Source: Siccibacter turicensis LMG 23730 (lineage in GTDB: Bacteria; Pseudomonadota; Gammaproteobacteria; Enterobacterales; Enterobacteriaceae). Taken from it: 64,000 nt of DNA. Where the stretch lies: assembly GCF_000463155.2 (NCBI RefSeq), contig NZ_AWFZ01000042.1, forward strand, positions 138,281 through 202,280, in the 5' to 3' direction. Made by a program: the position numbers and the translations under genes. The first letter of the stretch is position 1, and each line of letters opens with the position of its first letter. Under the pieces are notes generated by a model, which searched no databases, was not told the origin of the DNA, and saw only the letters and a list, made by a program, of their open reading frames with translations. This document shows, piece by piece, positions 51,023 to 62,196 of this stretch.

Positions 51023-51050
51023 AAGGCTGGATGTTTATCCAGCCTTTTTT
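51023..51050 (+). terminator. ruvC terminator overlapping the ruvAB LexA box
   Basis: AGGCTGGAT and ATCCAGCCT form a 9-bp stem around GTTT followed by a T-run, a standard intrinsic terminator. The same palindrome contains CTG-N10-CAG at 51027-51042, the core of a LexA (SOS) box. Confidence 0.9.
51025..51044 (+). promoter_or_regulatory. LexA (SOS) box of ruvAB
   Basis: CTGGATGTTTATCCAG has the invariant CTG-N10-CAG spacing with an AT-rich centre. E. coli ruvAB has a LexA box of nearly the same sequence at this place and is SOS-induced. The box lies about 55 bases before ruvA. Confidence 0.82.
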
Positions 51051-51095
51051 ATATGATACGAGCACAATTTTTGCCGCGAAACGCAGGAGCGCATT

Positions 51096-51707
51096 GTGAT
51101 AGGCAGACTACGAGGCATTATTATTGAGAAGCAGCCGCCGCTGGTGCTGCTGGAAGCGTCCGGGGTAGGGTATGAAGTACATATGCCGATGACCTGCTTC
51201 TATGAGCTGCCGGAGCTGGGCCAGGAAGCGATCATCTTTACCCATTTCGTGGTGCGGGAAGACGCGCAGCTGCTGTTCGGTTTCAACAACAAGCAGGAGC
51301 GCACGCTGTTTCGCGAGCTTATCAAAGTCAACGGCGTCGGCCCGAAGCTGGCGCTGGCGATCCTTTCCGGCATGTCAGCCCAGCAGTTTGTTAACGCCGT
51401 TGAGCGTGAAGAACCTGCCGCACTGGTGAAGCTGCCCGGTATCGGCAAGAAAACCGCCGAACGTCTGGTGGTCGAAATGAAAGATCGCTTCAAGGGTCTG
51501 CACGGCGATCTCTTCACCCCGGCCGCGGATCTGGTGCTCACTTCACCAGCCAGCCCGGCGGTGGATGATGCCGAGGCGGAAGCGGTTGCTGCGCTGGTGT
51601 CGCTGGGTTATAAACCTCAGGAAGCCAGCCGTATGGTGAGCAAACTTGCCCGCCCAGATGCGGACAGCGAGACACTGATTCGCGAAGCGCTGCGCGCTGC
51701 GTTGTGA
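51096..51707 (+). CDS. ruvA: Holliday junction branch migration protein RuvA
   Basis: RuvA binds four-way junctions as a tetramer and loads RuvB. The 203 residues match E. coli. They comprise the OB-fold domain (1-64), a domain with two helix-hairpin-helix motifs ([15 protein letters not shown] and [16 protein letters not shown]), and the C-terminal RuvB-binding domain (from about 155). The start is a GTG at 51096, as in E. coli, preceded by CGCAGGAGCGC. ruvB follows after 12 bases. Confidence 0.97.
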   Translation: MIGRLRGIIIEKQPPLVLLEASGVGYEVHMPMTCFYELPELGQEAIIFTHFVVREDAQLLFGFNNKQERTLFRELIKVNGVGPKLALAILSGMSAQQFVNAVEREEPAALVKLPGIGKKTAERLVVEMKDRFKGLHGDLFTPAADLVLTSPASPAVDDAEAEAVAALVSLGYKPQEASRMVSKLARPDADSETLIREALRAAL

Positions 51708-51716
51708 GGTAGATGA

Positions 51717-52730
<1,014 letters not shown>

Positions 52731-52740
52731 TAGCGCCCAC

Positions 52741-52771
52741 AAAAAAGCCCCGTTAACCGGGGCTTTTTTTT
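52741..52771. terminator. Bidirectional terminator between ruvB and znuB
   Basis: AAAAAAGCCCCG and CGGGGCTTTTTT form a 12-bp stem around TTAAC, flanked by A and T runs. It ends ruvAB and the convergent znuCB operon. Confidence 0.93.
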
Positions 52772-52783
52772 AGGGCGCAGAGA

Positions 52784-53569
52784 TTACACCGGGCTTTTTT
52801 TCATCATGCTGAAAATAAACAGCAGCGCGGCGCACAGCACCACCGACGGCCCGGCTGGCGTGTCGTAGAACGCCGAGAAGGTCAGCCCACCGGTGACCGC
52901 CACCATACCGATGCCCACCGCAATGCCCGCCATCTGCTCCGGGGTACGGGCAAAGCGACGCGCCGTGGCGGCAGGGATGATCAGCAGTGAGGTGATGATC
53001 AGCGCCCCGACAAACTTCATCGCCACCCCGATCGTCAGGGCAGTCACCAGCATCAGCAGCAGCTTCACGCGCTGGAGCTTCACGCCGTCAACAAACGCCA
53101 GATCGGGGCTGATGGTCATCGCCAGCAGGTTGCGCCACTGCCAGAACAGCACGCCCAGCACCACCACCACGCCGCAGCCAATCGCCAGCAGATCGTCCGG
53201 CGTCACCGACAGCAGATCCCCGAACAGGTAGGCCATCAGATCGACACGGATGTTCGACATCAGACTCACCACCACCAGACCGAGCGACAGCGCGCTGTGC
53301 GCCATAATGCCGAGCAGGGTATCAATCGCCAGATGCGGGCGCTTTTCAAGCCACACCAGCCCGCCCGCCAGCATCAGCGTAACGGCAATCACCGCGTAGA
53401 ACGGATTAACATTGAGCAGCAGGCCGAACGCCACGCCCAGCAGCGAGGCATGGGCAAGGGTATCGCCAAAGTAGGACATGCGACGCCAGACGACAAACGA
53501 GCCAAGCGGCCCGGCGGCGCAGGCAAGCAACATCCCAGCCAGCCAGCCGGGTAAAAGAAGTTCAATCAT
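52784..53569 (-). CDS. znuB: Zinc ABC transporter permease ZnuB
   Basis: ZnuB is the inner-membrane channel of the high-affinity zinc importer ZnuABC. The 261 residues match E. coli ZnuB, with about eight hydrophobic segments and conserved [20 protein letters not shown] and [21 protein letters not shown] chose the ATG at 53569, which overlaps the znuC stop by four bases and gives the family start [13 protein letters not shown] longer open frame runs back into znuC and was rejected. Confidence 0.96.
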   Translation of the reverse strand: MIELLLPGWLAGMLLACAAGPLGSFVVWRRMSYFGDTLAHASLLGVAFGLLLNVNPFYAVIAVTLMLAGGLVWLEKRPHLAIDTLLGIMAHSALSLGLVVVSLMSNIRVDLMAYLFGDLLSVTPDDLLAIGCGVVVVLGVLFWQWRNLLAMTISPDLAFVDGVKLQRVKLLLMLVTALTIGVAMKFVGALIITSLLIIPAATARRFARTPEQMAGIAVGIGMVAVTGGLTFSAFYDTPAGPSVVLCAALLFIFSMMKKSPV

Positions 53570-54321
53570 GAATGGCCATTTCCTCTGCGCAAAATAATCC
53601 GACCTTCCAGGTCGTGGCGGTGATTGTGGTGGTGGCGGTAGATGCCGAGCTGTTCCGCGCCGCGTGGGCCGAACATGGAGATGAACTCCGGATGCATCGA
53701 GACCACTTCCGGCGTGCCGGAGCAGCAGATATGCTGATTCAGGCACAGCACTTCATCGGTTTTGGCCATCACCAGGTGCAAGTCGTGAGAGACCATCAGC
53801 ACCGCACAGTTAAGCTCTTTACGCAGCTTATCGATAAGATCGTACAGCGCCACCTGGCCGTTAACGTCCACGCCCTGGGTCGGTTCATCGAGCACCAGCA
53901 GCTGCGGCTTATTGAGAAGCGCACGCGCCAGCAGCACGCGCTGGGTTTCACCGCCGGAGAGCTTTTGCATCGGGGCATCGATCAGGTGTCCTGCCTGAAC
54001 GCGGGTCAGCGCCGGCAGAATATCGGCTTTGCGGGTATGCGGACGCAGGCGCATAAAGCGGCTGACGGTCAGCGGGAGGGTGGCATCAAGGTGGAGCTTT
54101 TGCGGGACGTAGCCGATGTGCAGATCCCGGTCGCGCTTGATAACCCCGGAGTGGGGTGCTACCAGGCCCAGTACCACCCGCACCAGCGTTGACTTGCCGG
54201 CGCCGTTTGGCCCCAGCAAGGTCAAAATTTTTCCCGGTGTCAGGCTGAGCGACACGTCAGACAGGACGCGGCGTTGACCGAAGACGACCGAGACCTTTTC
54301 CAGTTCAATCAATTTTGTCAT
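53566..54321 (-). CDS. znuC: Zinc ABC transporter ATP-binding protein ZnuC
   Basis: ZnuC powers zinc uptake. The 251 residues carry Walker [10 protein letters not shown], signature LSGGETQRV, Walker [11 protein letters not shown] and the switch His in MVSHDLH. The C-terminal [10 protein letters not shown] cluster is typical of ZnuC and may sense or store zinc. It starts the leftward znuCB operon, divergent from znuA across the Zur-controlled promoter, and overlaps znuB. Confidence 0.97.
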   Translation of the reverse strand: MTKLIELEKVSVVFGQRRVLSDVSLSLTPGKILTLLGPNGAGKSTLVRVVLGLVAPHSGVIKRDRDLHIGYVPQKLHLDATLPLTVSRFMRLRPHTRKADILPALTRVQAGHLIDAPMQKLSGGETQRVLLARALLNKPQLLVLDEPTQGVDVNGQVALYDLIDKLRKELNCAVLMVSHDLHLVMAKTDEVLCLNQHICCSGTPEVVSMHPEFISMFGPRGAEQLGIYRHHHNHRHDLEGRIILRRGNGHS

Positions 54322-54348
54322 GAGAATTTAAACGTTGCACAAGTTAGC

Positions 54349-54371
54349 GGATGTTATAATATCACACTTCC
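54349..54371. promoter_or_regulatory. Zur operator between znuA and znuCB
   Basis: GATGTTATAATATCACACTTC is close to the Zur consensus GAAATGTTATA-N-TATAACATTTC. It encloses a TATAAT (54355-54360) that fits the -10 box of znuA. Zinc-loaded Zur would thus block both divergent promoters, as in E. coli. Confidence 0.85.
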
Positions 54372-54399
54372 CGCAATGATGATGAAGAAAAGACGCATT

Positions 54400-55332
54400 A
54401 TGTTACATAAAAATACGCTTCTTTGCGCTGCGCTCAGCGTGGCGTTTACCGGTGGTTTTTCCCTCAGTGCAAGCGCGGCGGTCGTCGCCTCGCTTAAGCC
54501 CGTAGGCTTTATCGCCGCGGCGATTGCAGACGGTGTCACGGACACCGAAGTGCTGCTTCCGGACGGTGCCTCAGAGCATGATTATGCGCTTCGGCCGTCA
54601 GATGTAAAACGCTTGCAGGGCGCGGACTTAGTTGTCTGGATTGGCCCGGAGATGGAAGCGTTCATGGAAAAGGCGCTGACCAACGTACCGCAGCAAAAAC
54701 AGGTGGCGCTGGCGGAACTCTCCAGTGTCAAACCGCTACTCATGAAAGGTGCGCATGAAGATGAGCACGACCATCACGACGGTGAAGCTGAAGAAGAGCA
54801 TCATCATCATGGTGAATATAACATGCATATCTGGCTTTCGCCTGAAATCGCGAAAGCCTCGGCGGTTGCAATCCACGATAAATTAGTGGAACTTATGCCG
54901 CAACGTCGAGCCAAACTGGACGCCAACCTGAAAGATTTCGAGGCACAACTGGCCCAAACCGATAAGCAGGTTGGTAGCGTGCTGGCACCGTTGAAAGGGA
55001 AAGGGTACTTCGTTTTTCATGACGCCTACGGCTATTACGAAAAACATTTTGGGCTGTCTTCCCTCGGGCATTTCACCGTAAATCCCGAAATCCAACCTGG
55101 TGCGCAGCGTTTACATGAAATCCGAACACAGCTGGTTCAGCACAAAGCCGAATGCGTTTTTGCTGAACCGCAATTCAGGCCAGCGGTCGTTGAAGCTGTT
55201 GCCCGTGGAACGCAGGTACGAATGGGTACGCTGGATCCGCTGGGTACTGCCATCGGTGTGAGCAAAACCAGCTACGCGCAGTTTTTGACTCAGTTATCGA
55301 ACCAGTATGCGAGCTGCCTGAAAGGAGATTAA
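54400..55332 (+). CDS. znuA: Zinc ABC transporter periplasmic binding protein ZnuA
   Basis: ZnuA binds zinc in the periplasm for ZnuBC. The 310 residues match E. coli in length. A signal peptide ends near ASAA. A His- and acid-rich loop lies at about residues 118-141, and zinc-binding His residues occur in [21 protein letters not shown] and [15 protein letters not shown] chose the ATG at 54400 ([12 protein letters not shown]). ATGs at 54376-54382 would add a few residues, but they lie within about 15 bases of the probable transcription start set by the TATAAT in the Zur box. Confidence 0.95.
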   Translation: MLHKNTLLCAALSVAFTGGFSLSASAAVVASLKPVGFIAAAIADGVTDTEVLLPDGASEHDYALRPSDVKRLQGADLVVWIGPEMEAFMEKALTNVPQQKQVALAELSSVKPLLMKGAHEDEHDHHDGEAEEEHHHHGEYNMHIWLSPEIAKASAVAIHDKLVELMPQRRAKLDANLKDFEAQLAQTDKQVGSVLAPLKGKGYFVFHDAYGYYEKHFGLSSLGHFTVNPEIQPGAQRLHEIRTQLVQHKAECVFAEPQFRPAVVEAVARGTQVRMGTLDPLGTAIGVSKTSYAQFLTQLSNQYASCLKGD

Positions 55333-55347
55333 CGAGGAAGTGAATAC

Positions 55348-56667
55348 GTGCAACAGATAGCCCGCTCTGTCGCCCTGGCATTTAACAATCTGCCTCGACC
55401 CCACCGCGTCATGCTGGGGTCACTGACTGTTCTTACACTCGCGGTCGCCGTATGGCGACCCTATGTTTACCACCCCGAATCTGCACCGATTGTGAAAGCC
55501 ATCGAGCTTGAGCAAAACGACATTCGCTCTCTGCTTCCCGAAGCCAGTGAACCTATCGACCAGGCGCCGCCAGAAGACGACGCGATCCCGCAGGATGAGC
55601 TGGACGATAAAACCGCAGGCGAAGCAGGAGTCCATGAGTATGTGGTCTCCACCGGCGATACCCTGAGCAGCGTGCTCAACCAGTACGGTATCGACATGGG
55701 CGACATCAGCCAGCTCGCCAGCGTCGATAAAGACCTGCGTAACCTGAAAATCGGCCAGCAGCTCTCCTGGACGCTGACCGACAGCGGCGAACTGCAGCGC
55801 CTCACCTGGGAGCTTTCCCGCCGCGAAACCCGCACCTACGACCGCACCGCAACCGGCTTTAAAATGAGCAGCGAGATGCAGCAGGGCGACTGGGTTAACA
55901 CCGTGTTCAAAGGCACCGTTGGCTCAAGCTTCGTCAGCAGCGCCCGGGATGCCGGCCTGACCAGCACCGAAATCAGCGCCGTGATCAAATCCATGCAGTG
56001 GCAGATGGACTTCCGCAAGCTGAAGAAAGGCGATCAGTTCGCGGTACTGATGTCGCGCGAGATGTTCGACGGCAAGCGCGAGCAGAGCCAGCTGGTGGGC
56101 GTGCGCCTGCGCTCCGATGGCAAAGACTACTATGCGGTACGCGCCGAAGACGGCAAGTTCTACGACCGTAACGGTTCAGGGCTGGCAAAAGGCTTCCTGC
56201 GTTTCCCGACTTCAAAACAGTTCCGCGTCTCCTCCAACTTCAACCCGCGCCGCGTCAACCCGGTGACCGGTCGCGTCGCGCCGCATAAAGGCGTCGACTT
56301 TGCCATGCCGCAGGGTACCCCGGTACTGGCGGTGGGTGATGGCGAAGTGCTGGTGGCAAAACGCAGCGGTGCGGCGGGTTACTACGTCGCAGTGCGTCAC
56401 GGTCGCACCTACACCACGCGCTATATGCACCTGAGAAAGCTGCTGGTGAAACCGGGTCAGAAAGTGAAGCGCGGCGATCGCATTGCGCTCTCCGGGAACA
56501 CCGGCCGCTCGACCGGCCCGCACCTGCACTATGAAATCTGGATCAACCAGCAGGCAGTTAACCCCCTCACGGCGAAGCTGCCGCGTACCGAAGGGCTGGT
56601 GGGCGCCGATCGTCGCGAATATCTGGCTAAAATCAGAGAAGTCACCCCGCAGCTGCGATTTGACTAA
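55348..56667 (+). CDS. mepM: Murein DD-endopeptidase MepM
   Basis: MepM cleaves D-Ala-mDAP cross-links so that peptidoglycan can grow. The 439 residues have an N-terminal membrane anchor (about 20-37), a LysM domain (about 96-141) and a C-terminal M23 peptidase domain. Zinc ligands are His313 and Asp317 (HKGVD) and His394 of HLH, with His361 and His392 nearby in the active site. The start is a GTG at 55348 with GAGGAAG upstream. It follows znuA by 15 bases, as in E. coli. Confidence 0.96.
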   Translation: MQQIARSVALAFNNLPRPHRVMLGSLTVLTLAVAVWRPYVYHPESAPIVKAIELEQNDIRSLLPEASEPIDQAPPEDDAIPQDELDDKTAGEAGVHEYVVSTGDTLSSVLNQYGIDMGDISQLASVDKDLRNLKIGQQLSWTLTDSGELQRLTWELSRRETRTYDRTATGFKMSSEMQQGDWVNTVFKGTVGSSFVSSARDAGLTSTEISAVIKSMQWQMDFRKLKKGDQFAVLMSREMFDGKREQSQLVGVRLRSDGKDYYAVRAEDGKFYDRNGSGLAKGFLRFPTSKQFRVSSNFNPRRVNPVTGRVAPHKGVDFAMPQGTPVLAVGDGEVLVAKRSGAAGYYVAVRHGRTYTTRYMHLRKLLVKPGQKVKRGDRIALSGNTGRSTGPHLHYEIWINQQAVNPLTAKLPRTEGLVGADRREYLAKIREVTPQLRFD

Positions 56668-56680
56668 CATACGCGCAAAC

Positions 56681-56716
56681 AAAAGCCGGTATCCTGTGAT
56701 GCCGGCTTTTCTTTTT
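56681..56716 (+). terminator. Terminator after mepM
   Basis: AAAAGCCGGTATC and GATGCCGGCTTTT form a 13-bp stem (one wobble) with a CTGT loop, followed by CTTTTT. It lies 13 bases after the mepM stop. Confidence 0.9.
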
Positions 56717-56795
56717 GTCTGACCCGCCCTGCGCCGCTACAATGTGTGTAATTTATTGGCGGTATTAATGGTTTGACTCTGGCCCGAGAAGGCGT

Positions 56796-57773
56796 ATGGA
56801 AACAAAAAAAAGCACTAACGAATTTATTCCCACCTTTGAACGTTCATTCCTCCATCCTCGCTTCTGGGGAACCTGGCTCGGCGTTGCGGCGTTTTCCGCG
56901 ATCGCAATGGTGCCGCCGTCGGTGCGCGATCCGCTGCTGGCGAAGTTAGGGCGGCTGGGAGGCCGGCTTGGTAAAAGCGCGCGCCGCCGCGCGCAGATTA
57001 ACCTGCTGTACTGTTTCCCGGAGATGCCGGAAAGCGAGCGAGAAGCCATCATCGACGAGATGTTTGCCACCGCCCCGCAGGCGATGGCGTTAACCGCCGA
57101 ACTGGCTATCCGCGGAACGGAAAAAGTGCTGCCGCGCATTCAGTGGCATGGCCGGGAATACATCGATGAGATGCAGCGCAATAACGAGCGGGTGATTTTC
57201 CTTGTGCCGCACGCCTGGGGCATCGACATGCCCGCCATGCTGATGGCCGCCAGCGGCTATCCGGTTGCCGGAATGTTTCACAACCAGGGCAACCAGGCTC
57301 TGGACTACGTGTGGAACAAGGTACGCCTGCGCTTCGGCGGCAGGCTCCATGCCCGCAACGACGGCATTAAGCCGTTTATCAGCTCGGTGCGCGCCGGCTA
57401 CTGGGGCTACTACCTCCCGGACCAGGATCACGGCCCGGAGCAGAGCGAGTTCGTTGAGTTTTTCGGCACCTATAAAGCCACGCTGCCGGCGATTGGCCGC
57501 CTGATGAAAGTGTGCCGCGCCAGAGTGCTGCCGCTGTTCCCGGTGTATAACAGCCGCACCCACTGCCTGGAAATCTACGTGCGCCCGCCGATGGACGATC
57601 TGGCGGATGCCGATGACCGCACCATTGCGCGTCGTATGAATGAGGAAGTGGAGATCTTCGTGCGTCCGAACCCGGAGCAGTACACCTGGATCCTGAAGCT
57701 GCTGAAAACCCGTCGCGACGGCGAGATCCAGCCCTATAAGCGAAAAGACCTGTGGGGCAAAAGCGCCAAATAA
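56796..57773 (+). CDS. lpxM: Lipid A myristoyltransferase LpxM
   Basis: LpxM (MsbB) adds the last acyl chain, myristate, to Kdo2-lipid A at the inner membrane. The 325 residues compare with 323 in E. coli. One N-terminal membrane helix (about 28-45) is followed by the acyltransferase domain, with the catalytic HX4D motif in VPHAWGIDMPA. Other family segments are RFGGRLHARNDGIKPFI and GYWGYYLPDQDHGPE. The C-terminal few residues differ from E. coli. It stands alone between terminators. Confidence 0.96.
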   Translation: METKKSTNEFIPTFERSFLHPRFWGTWLGVAAFSAIAMVPPSVRDPLLAKLGRLGGRLGKSARRRAQINLLYCFPEMPESEREAIIDEMFATAPQAMALTAELAIRGTEKVLPRIQWHGREYIDEMQRNNERVIFLVPHAWGIDMPAMLMAASGYPVAGMFHNQGNQALDYVWNKVRLRFGGRLHARNDGIKPFISSVRAGYWGYYLPDQDHGPEQSEFVEFFGTYKATLPAIGRLMKVCRARVLPLFPVYNSRTHCLEIYVRPPMDDLADADDRTIARRMNEEVEIFVRPNPEQYTWILKLLKTRRDGEIQPYKRKDLWGKSAK

Positions 57774-57800
57774 AAAAAGCCCTCGAATGAGGGCTTTTTT
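57773..57800. terminator. Bidirectional terminator between lpxM and pykA
   Basis: AAAAAAGCCCTC and GAGGGCTTTTTT form a perfect 12-bp stem with a GAAT loop. Flanking A and T runs let it serve both converging genes. Confidence 0.93.
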
Positions 57801-57816
57801 GTGTCTCGCGGTCGGC

Positions 57817-59259
57817 TTATTCGACGGTGAGAATGCGGGTCGTGTTGGTGGTGCCGATGGTGCCCATCACGTCGCCCTGGGTAACGATAACCAGATCGCC
57901 GGAAACCAGATAGCCTTTATCACGCAGCAGGTTTACCGCATCCTGCGCGGCAACCACGCCATCGTTGGCGTTATCGAAGTAGACCGGGGTAACGCCGCGG
58001 TAGAGCGCCGTGAGGCTCAGGGTGCGCTCATGGCGGGACATCGCGAAGATCGGCAGACCCGAGCTGATACGTGAGGTCATCAGCGCGGTACGGCCCGATT
58101 CCGTCATGGTGATGATCGCGCTGACGCCTTTCAGGTGGTTGGCAGCATACATGGCCGACATGGCAATGGCTTCTTCCACGTTGTCGAACTGCACGTCGAG
58201 ACGGTGCTTCGAGACGTTGATGCTCGGGATTTTTTCCGCCCCGAGGCAGACGCGCGCCATCGCCGCCACGGTCTCTGCCGGATACTGACCGGCTGCGGTT
58301 TCCGCGGAGAGCATCACCGCATCGGTACCGTCCAGCACGGCGTTCGCTACGTCCATGACTTCGGCGCGGGTCGGCATCGGGTTGGTGATCATCGACTCCA
58401 TCATCTGGGTCGCGGTGATCACCGCACGGTTGAGCTTGCGGGCACGACGAATCAGGGTTTTCTGGATACCGACCAGTTCCGGGTCGCCAATCTCCACACC
58501 GAGATCGCCGCGCGCCACCATCACCACGTCCGACGCCAGGATGATGTCATCCATCGCTTCGTCGCTGCATACCGCTTCGGCGCGTTCGACTTTTGCGCAG
58601 ATTTTGGCATCGCAGCCGGCGTCGCGCGCCAGACGGCGGGCGTAGTTAAGATCTTCGCCGCAGCGCGGGAAGGAGACCGCCAGATAATCCACGCCGATTT
58701 TCGCGGCGGTGATGATGTCAGCTTTGTCTTTCTCGGTCAGGGCTTCGGCAGAGAGACCGCCACCCAGTTTGTTGATCCCTTTGTTGTTCGACAGCGGGCC
58801 GCCAACGGTCACTTCGGTGTAGACGCGCATGCCGCTGACTTCCAGCACTTTCAACTGCACGCGGCCGTCGTCCAGCAGCAGGATATCGCCCGGTACGACG
58901 TCAGCCGGCAGGCCTTTATAGTCGATGCCGACCTTTTCTTTGTCGCCTTCGCCTTTACCGAGGTTGGCGTCGAGCAGGAATTTGTCGCCGATATTGAGGA
59001 AGACTTTGCCTTCTTTAAAGGTCGATACGCGAATTTTTGGACCCTGAAGGTCGCCGAGGATAGCCACGTGGCGGCCAAGCTTCGCCGCGATCTCACGCAC
59101 TTTATCGGCGCGAAGCTGGTGATCTTCCGGGCTGCCGTGGGAGAAGTTCATACGTACAACGTTAGCACCCGCAGCGATGATTTTTTCGAGGTTGTTATCG
59201 CGGTCAGTGGCCGGGCCTAATGTGGTGACGATTTTGGTTCTGCGAAGCCGTCTGGACAT
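57817..59259 (-). CDS. pykA: Pyruvate kinase II
   Basis: PykA makes pyruvate and ATP from phosphoenolpyruvate; the E. coli isozyme is activated by AMP. The 480 residues match E. coli PykA almost throughout. Key motifs are [22 protein letters not shown], the catalytic-lysine region [14 protein letters not shown], and [12 protein letters not shown] with metal-binding acids. It lies downstream of hexR on the same strand, with 130 bases between them that must carry its own promoter. Confidence 0.97.
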   Translation of the reverse strand: MSRRLRRTKIVTTLGPATDRDNNLEKIIAAGANVVRMNFSHGSPEDHQLRADKVREIAAKLGRHVAILGDLQGPKIRVSTFKEGKVFLNIGDKFLLDANLGKGEGDKEKVGIDYKGLPADVVPGDILLLDDGRVQLKVLEVSGMRVYTEVTVGGPLSNNKGINKLGGGLSAEALTEKDKADIITAAKIGVDYLAVSFPRCGEDLNYARRLARDAGCDAKICAKVERAEAVCSDEAMDDIILASDVVMVARGDLGVEIGDPELVGIQKTLIRRARKLNRAVITATQMMESMITNPMPTRAEVMDVANAVLDGTDAVMLSAETAAGQYPAETVAAMARVCLGAEKIPSINVSKHRLDVQFDNVEEAIAMSAMYAANHLKGVSAIITMTESGRTALMTSRISSGLPIFAMSRHERTLSLTALYRGVTPVYFDNANDGVVAAQDAVNLLRDKGYLVSGDLVIVTQGDVMGTIGTTNTTRILTVE

Positions 59260-59389
59260 GTATTACTCCGTTGACTGAAACACTTAGGTGTTGCGTGAAT
59301 ATAAATTCGGTAATTCCAACTGCCCTTCAGGGCAAAGCAAATGACCATAACCGAATGCGTGGATAAGTTACAACTTTGTTATAAAAAAT

Positions 59390-60259
59390 TTAGTCCCGTT
59401 CACCGGGGAGATGCAGCGCCTTATCAAAGCGCGATTCCTTAAGGGCTTCCTTGACTCGCTTCAAGTTATCCCTGAATTTCGCCCCGCGACGCAGGGTAAA
59501 TCCGGTTGCCAGCACGTCAATCAGCGTCAGCTGCGCCAGGCGCGACACCATCGGCATATAGATATCGGTGTCCTCGGGCACATCCAGCAGCAGGGCCAGC
59601 GTCGCCTCGCGCGCCAGCGGCGAGCCTTCGCTGGTGATTGCCAGCACCATGGCATCGCTTTCACGCGCCAGCCGCGCCAGTTCCACCAAGCTTTTGGTAC
59701 GGCCGGTGTGGGAAATCAGCACCACCACGTCATCATCGCTACAGTTCATGCAGCTCATGCGCTGCACCACGATGTCGTCGGAATAGATAACCGGCACGTT
59801 GAAGCGAAAAAATTTATTCATCGCATCGTGGGCTACCGCCGCCGACGAGCCGAGACCGAAAAAGGCGATCTTCTTGGCCTGGGTCAGCATATCCACGGCG
59901 CGGTTGACCGCCGACATATCCAGCGCGTGGCGCACCTGGTCGAGGGTAGCCATCGCCGATTCAAAAATTTTGCCGGTGTAGGCCTCAACGCTGTCGTCCT
60001 GGTCGACGTTGCGATTCACATAGGGCGTACCGTTTGCCAGACTTTGCGCCAGATGTAGTTTAAAATCGGGAAAGCCGCGGGTTTCGAGGCTGCGACAGAA
60101 GCGGTTCACCGTCGGTTCGCTGACGCCAGCTTCACTGGCAAGCGTGGCGATACTGGAGTGGATGGCGTTGGACGGCGAAGCCAGGATGGCTTCTGCGACT
60201 TTGCGTTCTGATTTGCTAAGGTATTCCAGATGGATCTGGATCTTTTCCAGCATATTCAT
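59390..60259 (-). CDS. hexR: Transcription regulator HexR (RpiR family)
   Basis: HexR senses 2-keto-3-deoxy-6-phosphogluconate and controls central carbon genes such as zwf and edd-eda. The 289 residues match E. coli HexR: an N-terminal helix-turn-helix domain (1-77, with SEPTVNRFCRSLETRGFPDFK-type recognition helix region) and a SIS sugar-phosphate domain (about 125-265, AFFGLGSSAAVAHDAMNKF and LISHTGRTKSLVEL). I chose the ATG at 60259 (MNMLEKIQ); the frame is open further upstream but without homology. It is divergent from zwf. Confidence 0.95.
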   Translation of the reverse strand: MNMLEKIQIHLEYLSKSERKVAEAILASPSNAIHSSIATLASEAGVSEPTVNRFCRSLETRGFPDFKLHLAQSLANGTPYVNRNVDQDDSVEAYTGKIFESAMATLDQVRHALDMSAVNRAVDMLTQAKKIAFFGLGSSAAVAHDAMNKFFRFNVPVIYSDDIVVQRMSCMNCSDDDVVVLISHTGRTKSLVELARLARESDAMVLAITSEGSPLAREATLALLLDVPEDTDIYMPMVSRLAQLTLIDVLATGFTLRRGAKFRDNLKRVKEALKESRFDKALHLPGERD

Positions 60260-60611
60260 AGTGTGAGTATAGCTCAGCGAGGTAAACGTTTTCACAGCGA
60301 CGTGAAACGCGATCGGTTGAGCGAGAATATACCGCGCTACGCTGACGCCGGGGAAAGTGAGCCACATAAATGTTGTTGTTTTTTTTCATTACATGATCGG
60401 CGTCGACTTTTCGCCTCTGCCGGGCGCAACGTGGCGACGGTGATGCGCCGCCCGGCGCGGCAGGCCGTTTTCTGAGCGGCCCGGCAAATAAGGCATCTTC
60501 GGCGAAACGCTAAAGGTTTCGTGGCGACGGTAAAACCAGTAGAGTGCAGCGTAATAAAATTACAAGTAAGGCCTGGCGAAAGACCAGGACATCCGAAACG
60601 AGGAGAATGAC
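60260..60611. promoter_or_regulatory. hexR-zwf divergent control region
   Basis: These 352 bases separate hexR from zwf and carry both promoters. The only confident element is the HexR-type palindrome at 60550-60564. A weak palindrome around AAACGTTT near 60284 lies close to hexR and could be an operator, but I cannot name the protein. A strong ribosome-binding site, GAGGAG (60601-60606), precedes zwf. Confidence 0.6.
60550..60564. promoter_or_regulatory. HexR operator upstream of zwf
   Basis: CGTAATAAAATTACA matches the HexR palindrome TGTAAT-N3-ATTACA with one change in the outer base. It lies 48 bases before zwf, where HexR would repress the gene until 2-keto-3-deoxy-6-phosphogluconate accumulates. 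Confidence 0.7.
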
Positions 60612-62087
60612 ATGGCGGTAACGCAGACAGCCCAGGCATGTGACCTGGTCATTTTCGGGGCGAAAGGCGACCTGGCGCGCCGGAAACTGTTGCCATCCCT
60701 GTATCAGCTTGAGAAAGCCGGTCAGATCCACCCCGACACCCGCATTCTGGGCGTAGGCCGCGCGGACTGGGATAAAGAAGCCTATACCAAAGTGGTGCGT
60801 GAAGCGCTCGAAACCTTCATGAAAGAGAAGATCGACGAAGCGCTGTGGGACACCCTGAGCGGCCGTCTCGACTTCTGCAATCTCGACGTTAACGACGTCG
60901 CCGCGTTTACCCGCCTCGGGAAAATGCTCGATCAGAAAAATCGCGTCACCATTAACTATTTCGCCATGCCGCCAAGCACCTTTGGCGCCATCTGCAAGGG
61001 GCTTGGCGAAGCGAAGCTCAACGCCAAACCGGCGCGCGTGGTAATGGAAAAACCGCTCGGCACCTCGCTGGATACCTCGCGTGAGATTAACGATCAGGTG
61101 GGCGAGTTCTTTGAAGAGTGCCAGGTCTACCGTATCGACCACTATCTCGGCAAAGAGACGGTGCTCAACCTGCTGGCGCTGCGCTTTGCGAACGCGCTGT
61201 TTGTCAACAACTGGGATAACCGCACCATCGACCACGTTGAAATTACCGTGGCCGAAGAGGTAGGCATTGAGGGTCGCTGGGGTTACTTCGACCAGGCCGG
61301 CCAGATGCGCGACATGATCCAGAACCACCTGCTGCAAATCCTCTGCATGATCGCCATGTCGCCGCCGTCAGATTTGACCGCCGACAGCATTCGCGATGAG
61401 AAGGTGAAAGTCCTGAAATCCCTGCGCCGCATCGATCGCACCAACGTGCGTGAGAAAACCGTGCGCGGCCAGTACACCGCCGGCTTCGCTCAGGGCAAAA
61501 AAGTGCCGGGCTACCTGGAAGAAGAGGGCGCGAATAAGAGCAGCAGCACCGAAACCTTCGTGGCTATCCGCGTGGATATCGATAACTGGCGCTGGGCGGG
61601 CGTGCCGTTCTACCTGCGCACCGGCAAGCGTTTGCCGACCAAATGCTCGGAAGTGGTGGTCTATTTCAAAACGCCTGAGCTGAACCTGTTCAAAGAGTCC
61701 TGGCAGGACCTGCCGCAGAACAAGCTGACCATTCGCCTGCAGCCGGACGAAGGGGTGGACATCCAGGTGCTGAATAAAGTGCCCGGACTCGATCACAAGC
61801 ACAACCTGCAGATCACCAAGCTCGACCTGAGCTACTCCGAAACCTTCAACGAAACGCACCTTGCCGACGCCTATGAGCGCCTGCTGCTGGAAACCATGCG
61901 CGGTATTCAGGCCCTGTTTGTGCGTCGCGACGAAGTGGAAGAGGCCTGGACGTGGGTGGACTCCATCACCGAGGCCTGGGCGGCGGATAACGATGCGCCG
62001 AAGCCGTATCAGGCCGGCACCTGGGGGCCTGTGGCCTCTGTGGCGATGATTACCCGCGACGGTCGTTCCTGGAACGAGTTCGAGTGA
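60612..62087 (+). CDS. zwf: Glucose-6-phosphate 1-dehydrogenase
   Basis: Zwf oxidises glucose 6-phosphate to 6-phosphogluconolactone and supplies NADPH at the entry to the pentose-phosphate and Entner-Doudoroff routes. The 491 residues match E. coli. The coenzyme-binding segment is [18 protein letters not shown] (residues 14-31) and the active-site signature is RIDHYLGKE with His177. The gene is divergent from hexR and is followed by a terminator and edd. Confidence 0.97.
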   Translation: MAVTQTAQACDLVIFGAKGDLARRKLLPSLYQLEKAGQIHPDTRILGVGRADWDKEAYTKVVREALETFMKEKIDEALWDTLSGRLDFCNLDVNDVAAFTRLGKMLDQKNRVTINYFAMPPSTFGAICKGLGEAKLNAKPARVVMEKPLGTSLDTSREINDQVGEFFEECQVYRIDHYLGKETVLNLLALRFANALFVNNWDNRTIDHVEITVAEEVGIEGRWGYFDQAGQMRDMIQNHLLQILCMIAMSPPSDLTADSIRDEKVKVLKSLRRIDRTNVREKTVRGQYTAGFAQGKKVPGYLEEEGANKSSSTETFVAIRVDIDNWRWAGVPFYLRTGKRLPTKCSEVVVYFKTPELNLFKESWQDLPQNKLTIRLQPDEGVDIQVLNKVPGLDHKHNLQITKLDLSYSETFNETHLADAYERLLLETMRGIQALFVRRDEVEEAWTWVDSITEAWAADNDAPKPYQAGTWGPVASVAMITRDGRSWNEFE

Positions 62088-62110
62088 TCGCCAGCTGCGT
62101 CAGGGATGTT

Positions 62111-62126
62111 ATTTTACCGGTAACAT
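62111..62126. promoter_or_regulatory. GntR operator between zwf and edd
   Basis: ATTTTACCGGTAACAT matches the GntR palindrome ATGTTACCGGTAACAT at 15 of 16 positions. In E. coli, edd-eda is repressed by GntR and induced by gluconate. The site lies 24 bases after zwf and upstream of the zwf terminator, about 200 bases before edd. Confidence 0.82.
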
Positions 62127-62163
62127 GATCTGACGCAGGTTGCTTTCCGATTTACAAATTTAA

Positions 62164-62196
62164 GGCCCTGACTGGATTCACCAGCAGGGCTTTTTT
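62164..62196 (+). terminator. Terminator after zwf
   Basis: GCCCTG-A-CTGG and CCAG-CAGGGC pair over ten positions with one bulged A around ATTCA, followed by six T. Confidence 0.88.

Noticed and set aside
60230-60475. A small + strand gene between hexR and zwf
   Set aside because: It overlaps the start of hexR, lacks a ribosome-binding site and has no recognisable product.
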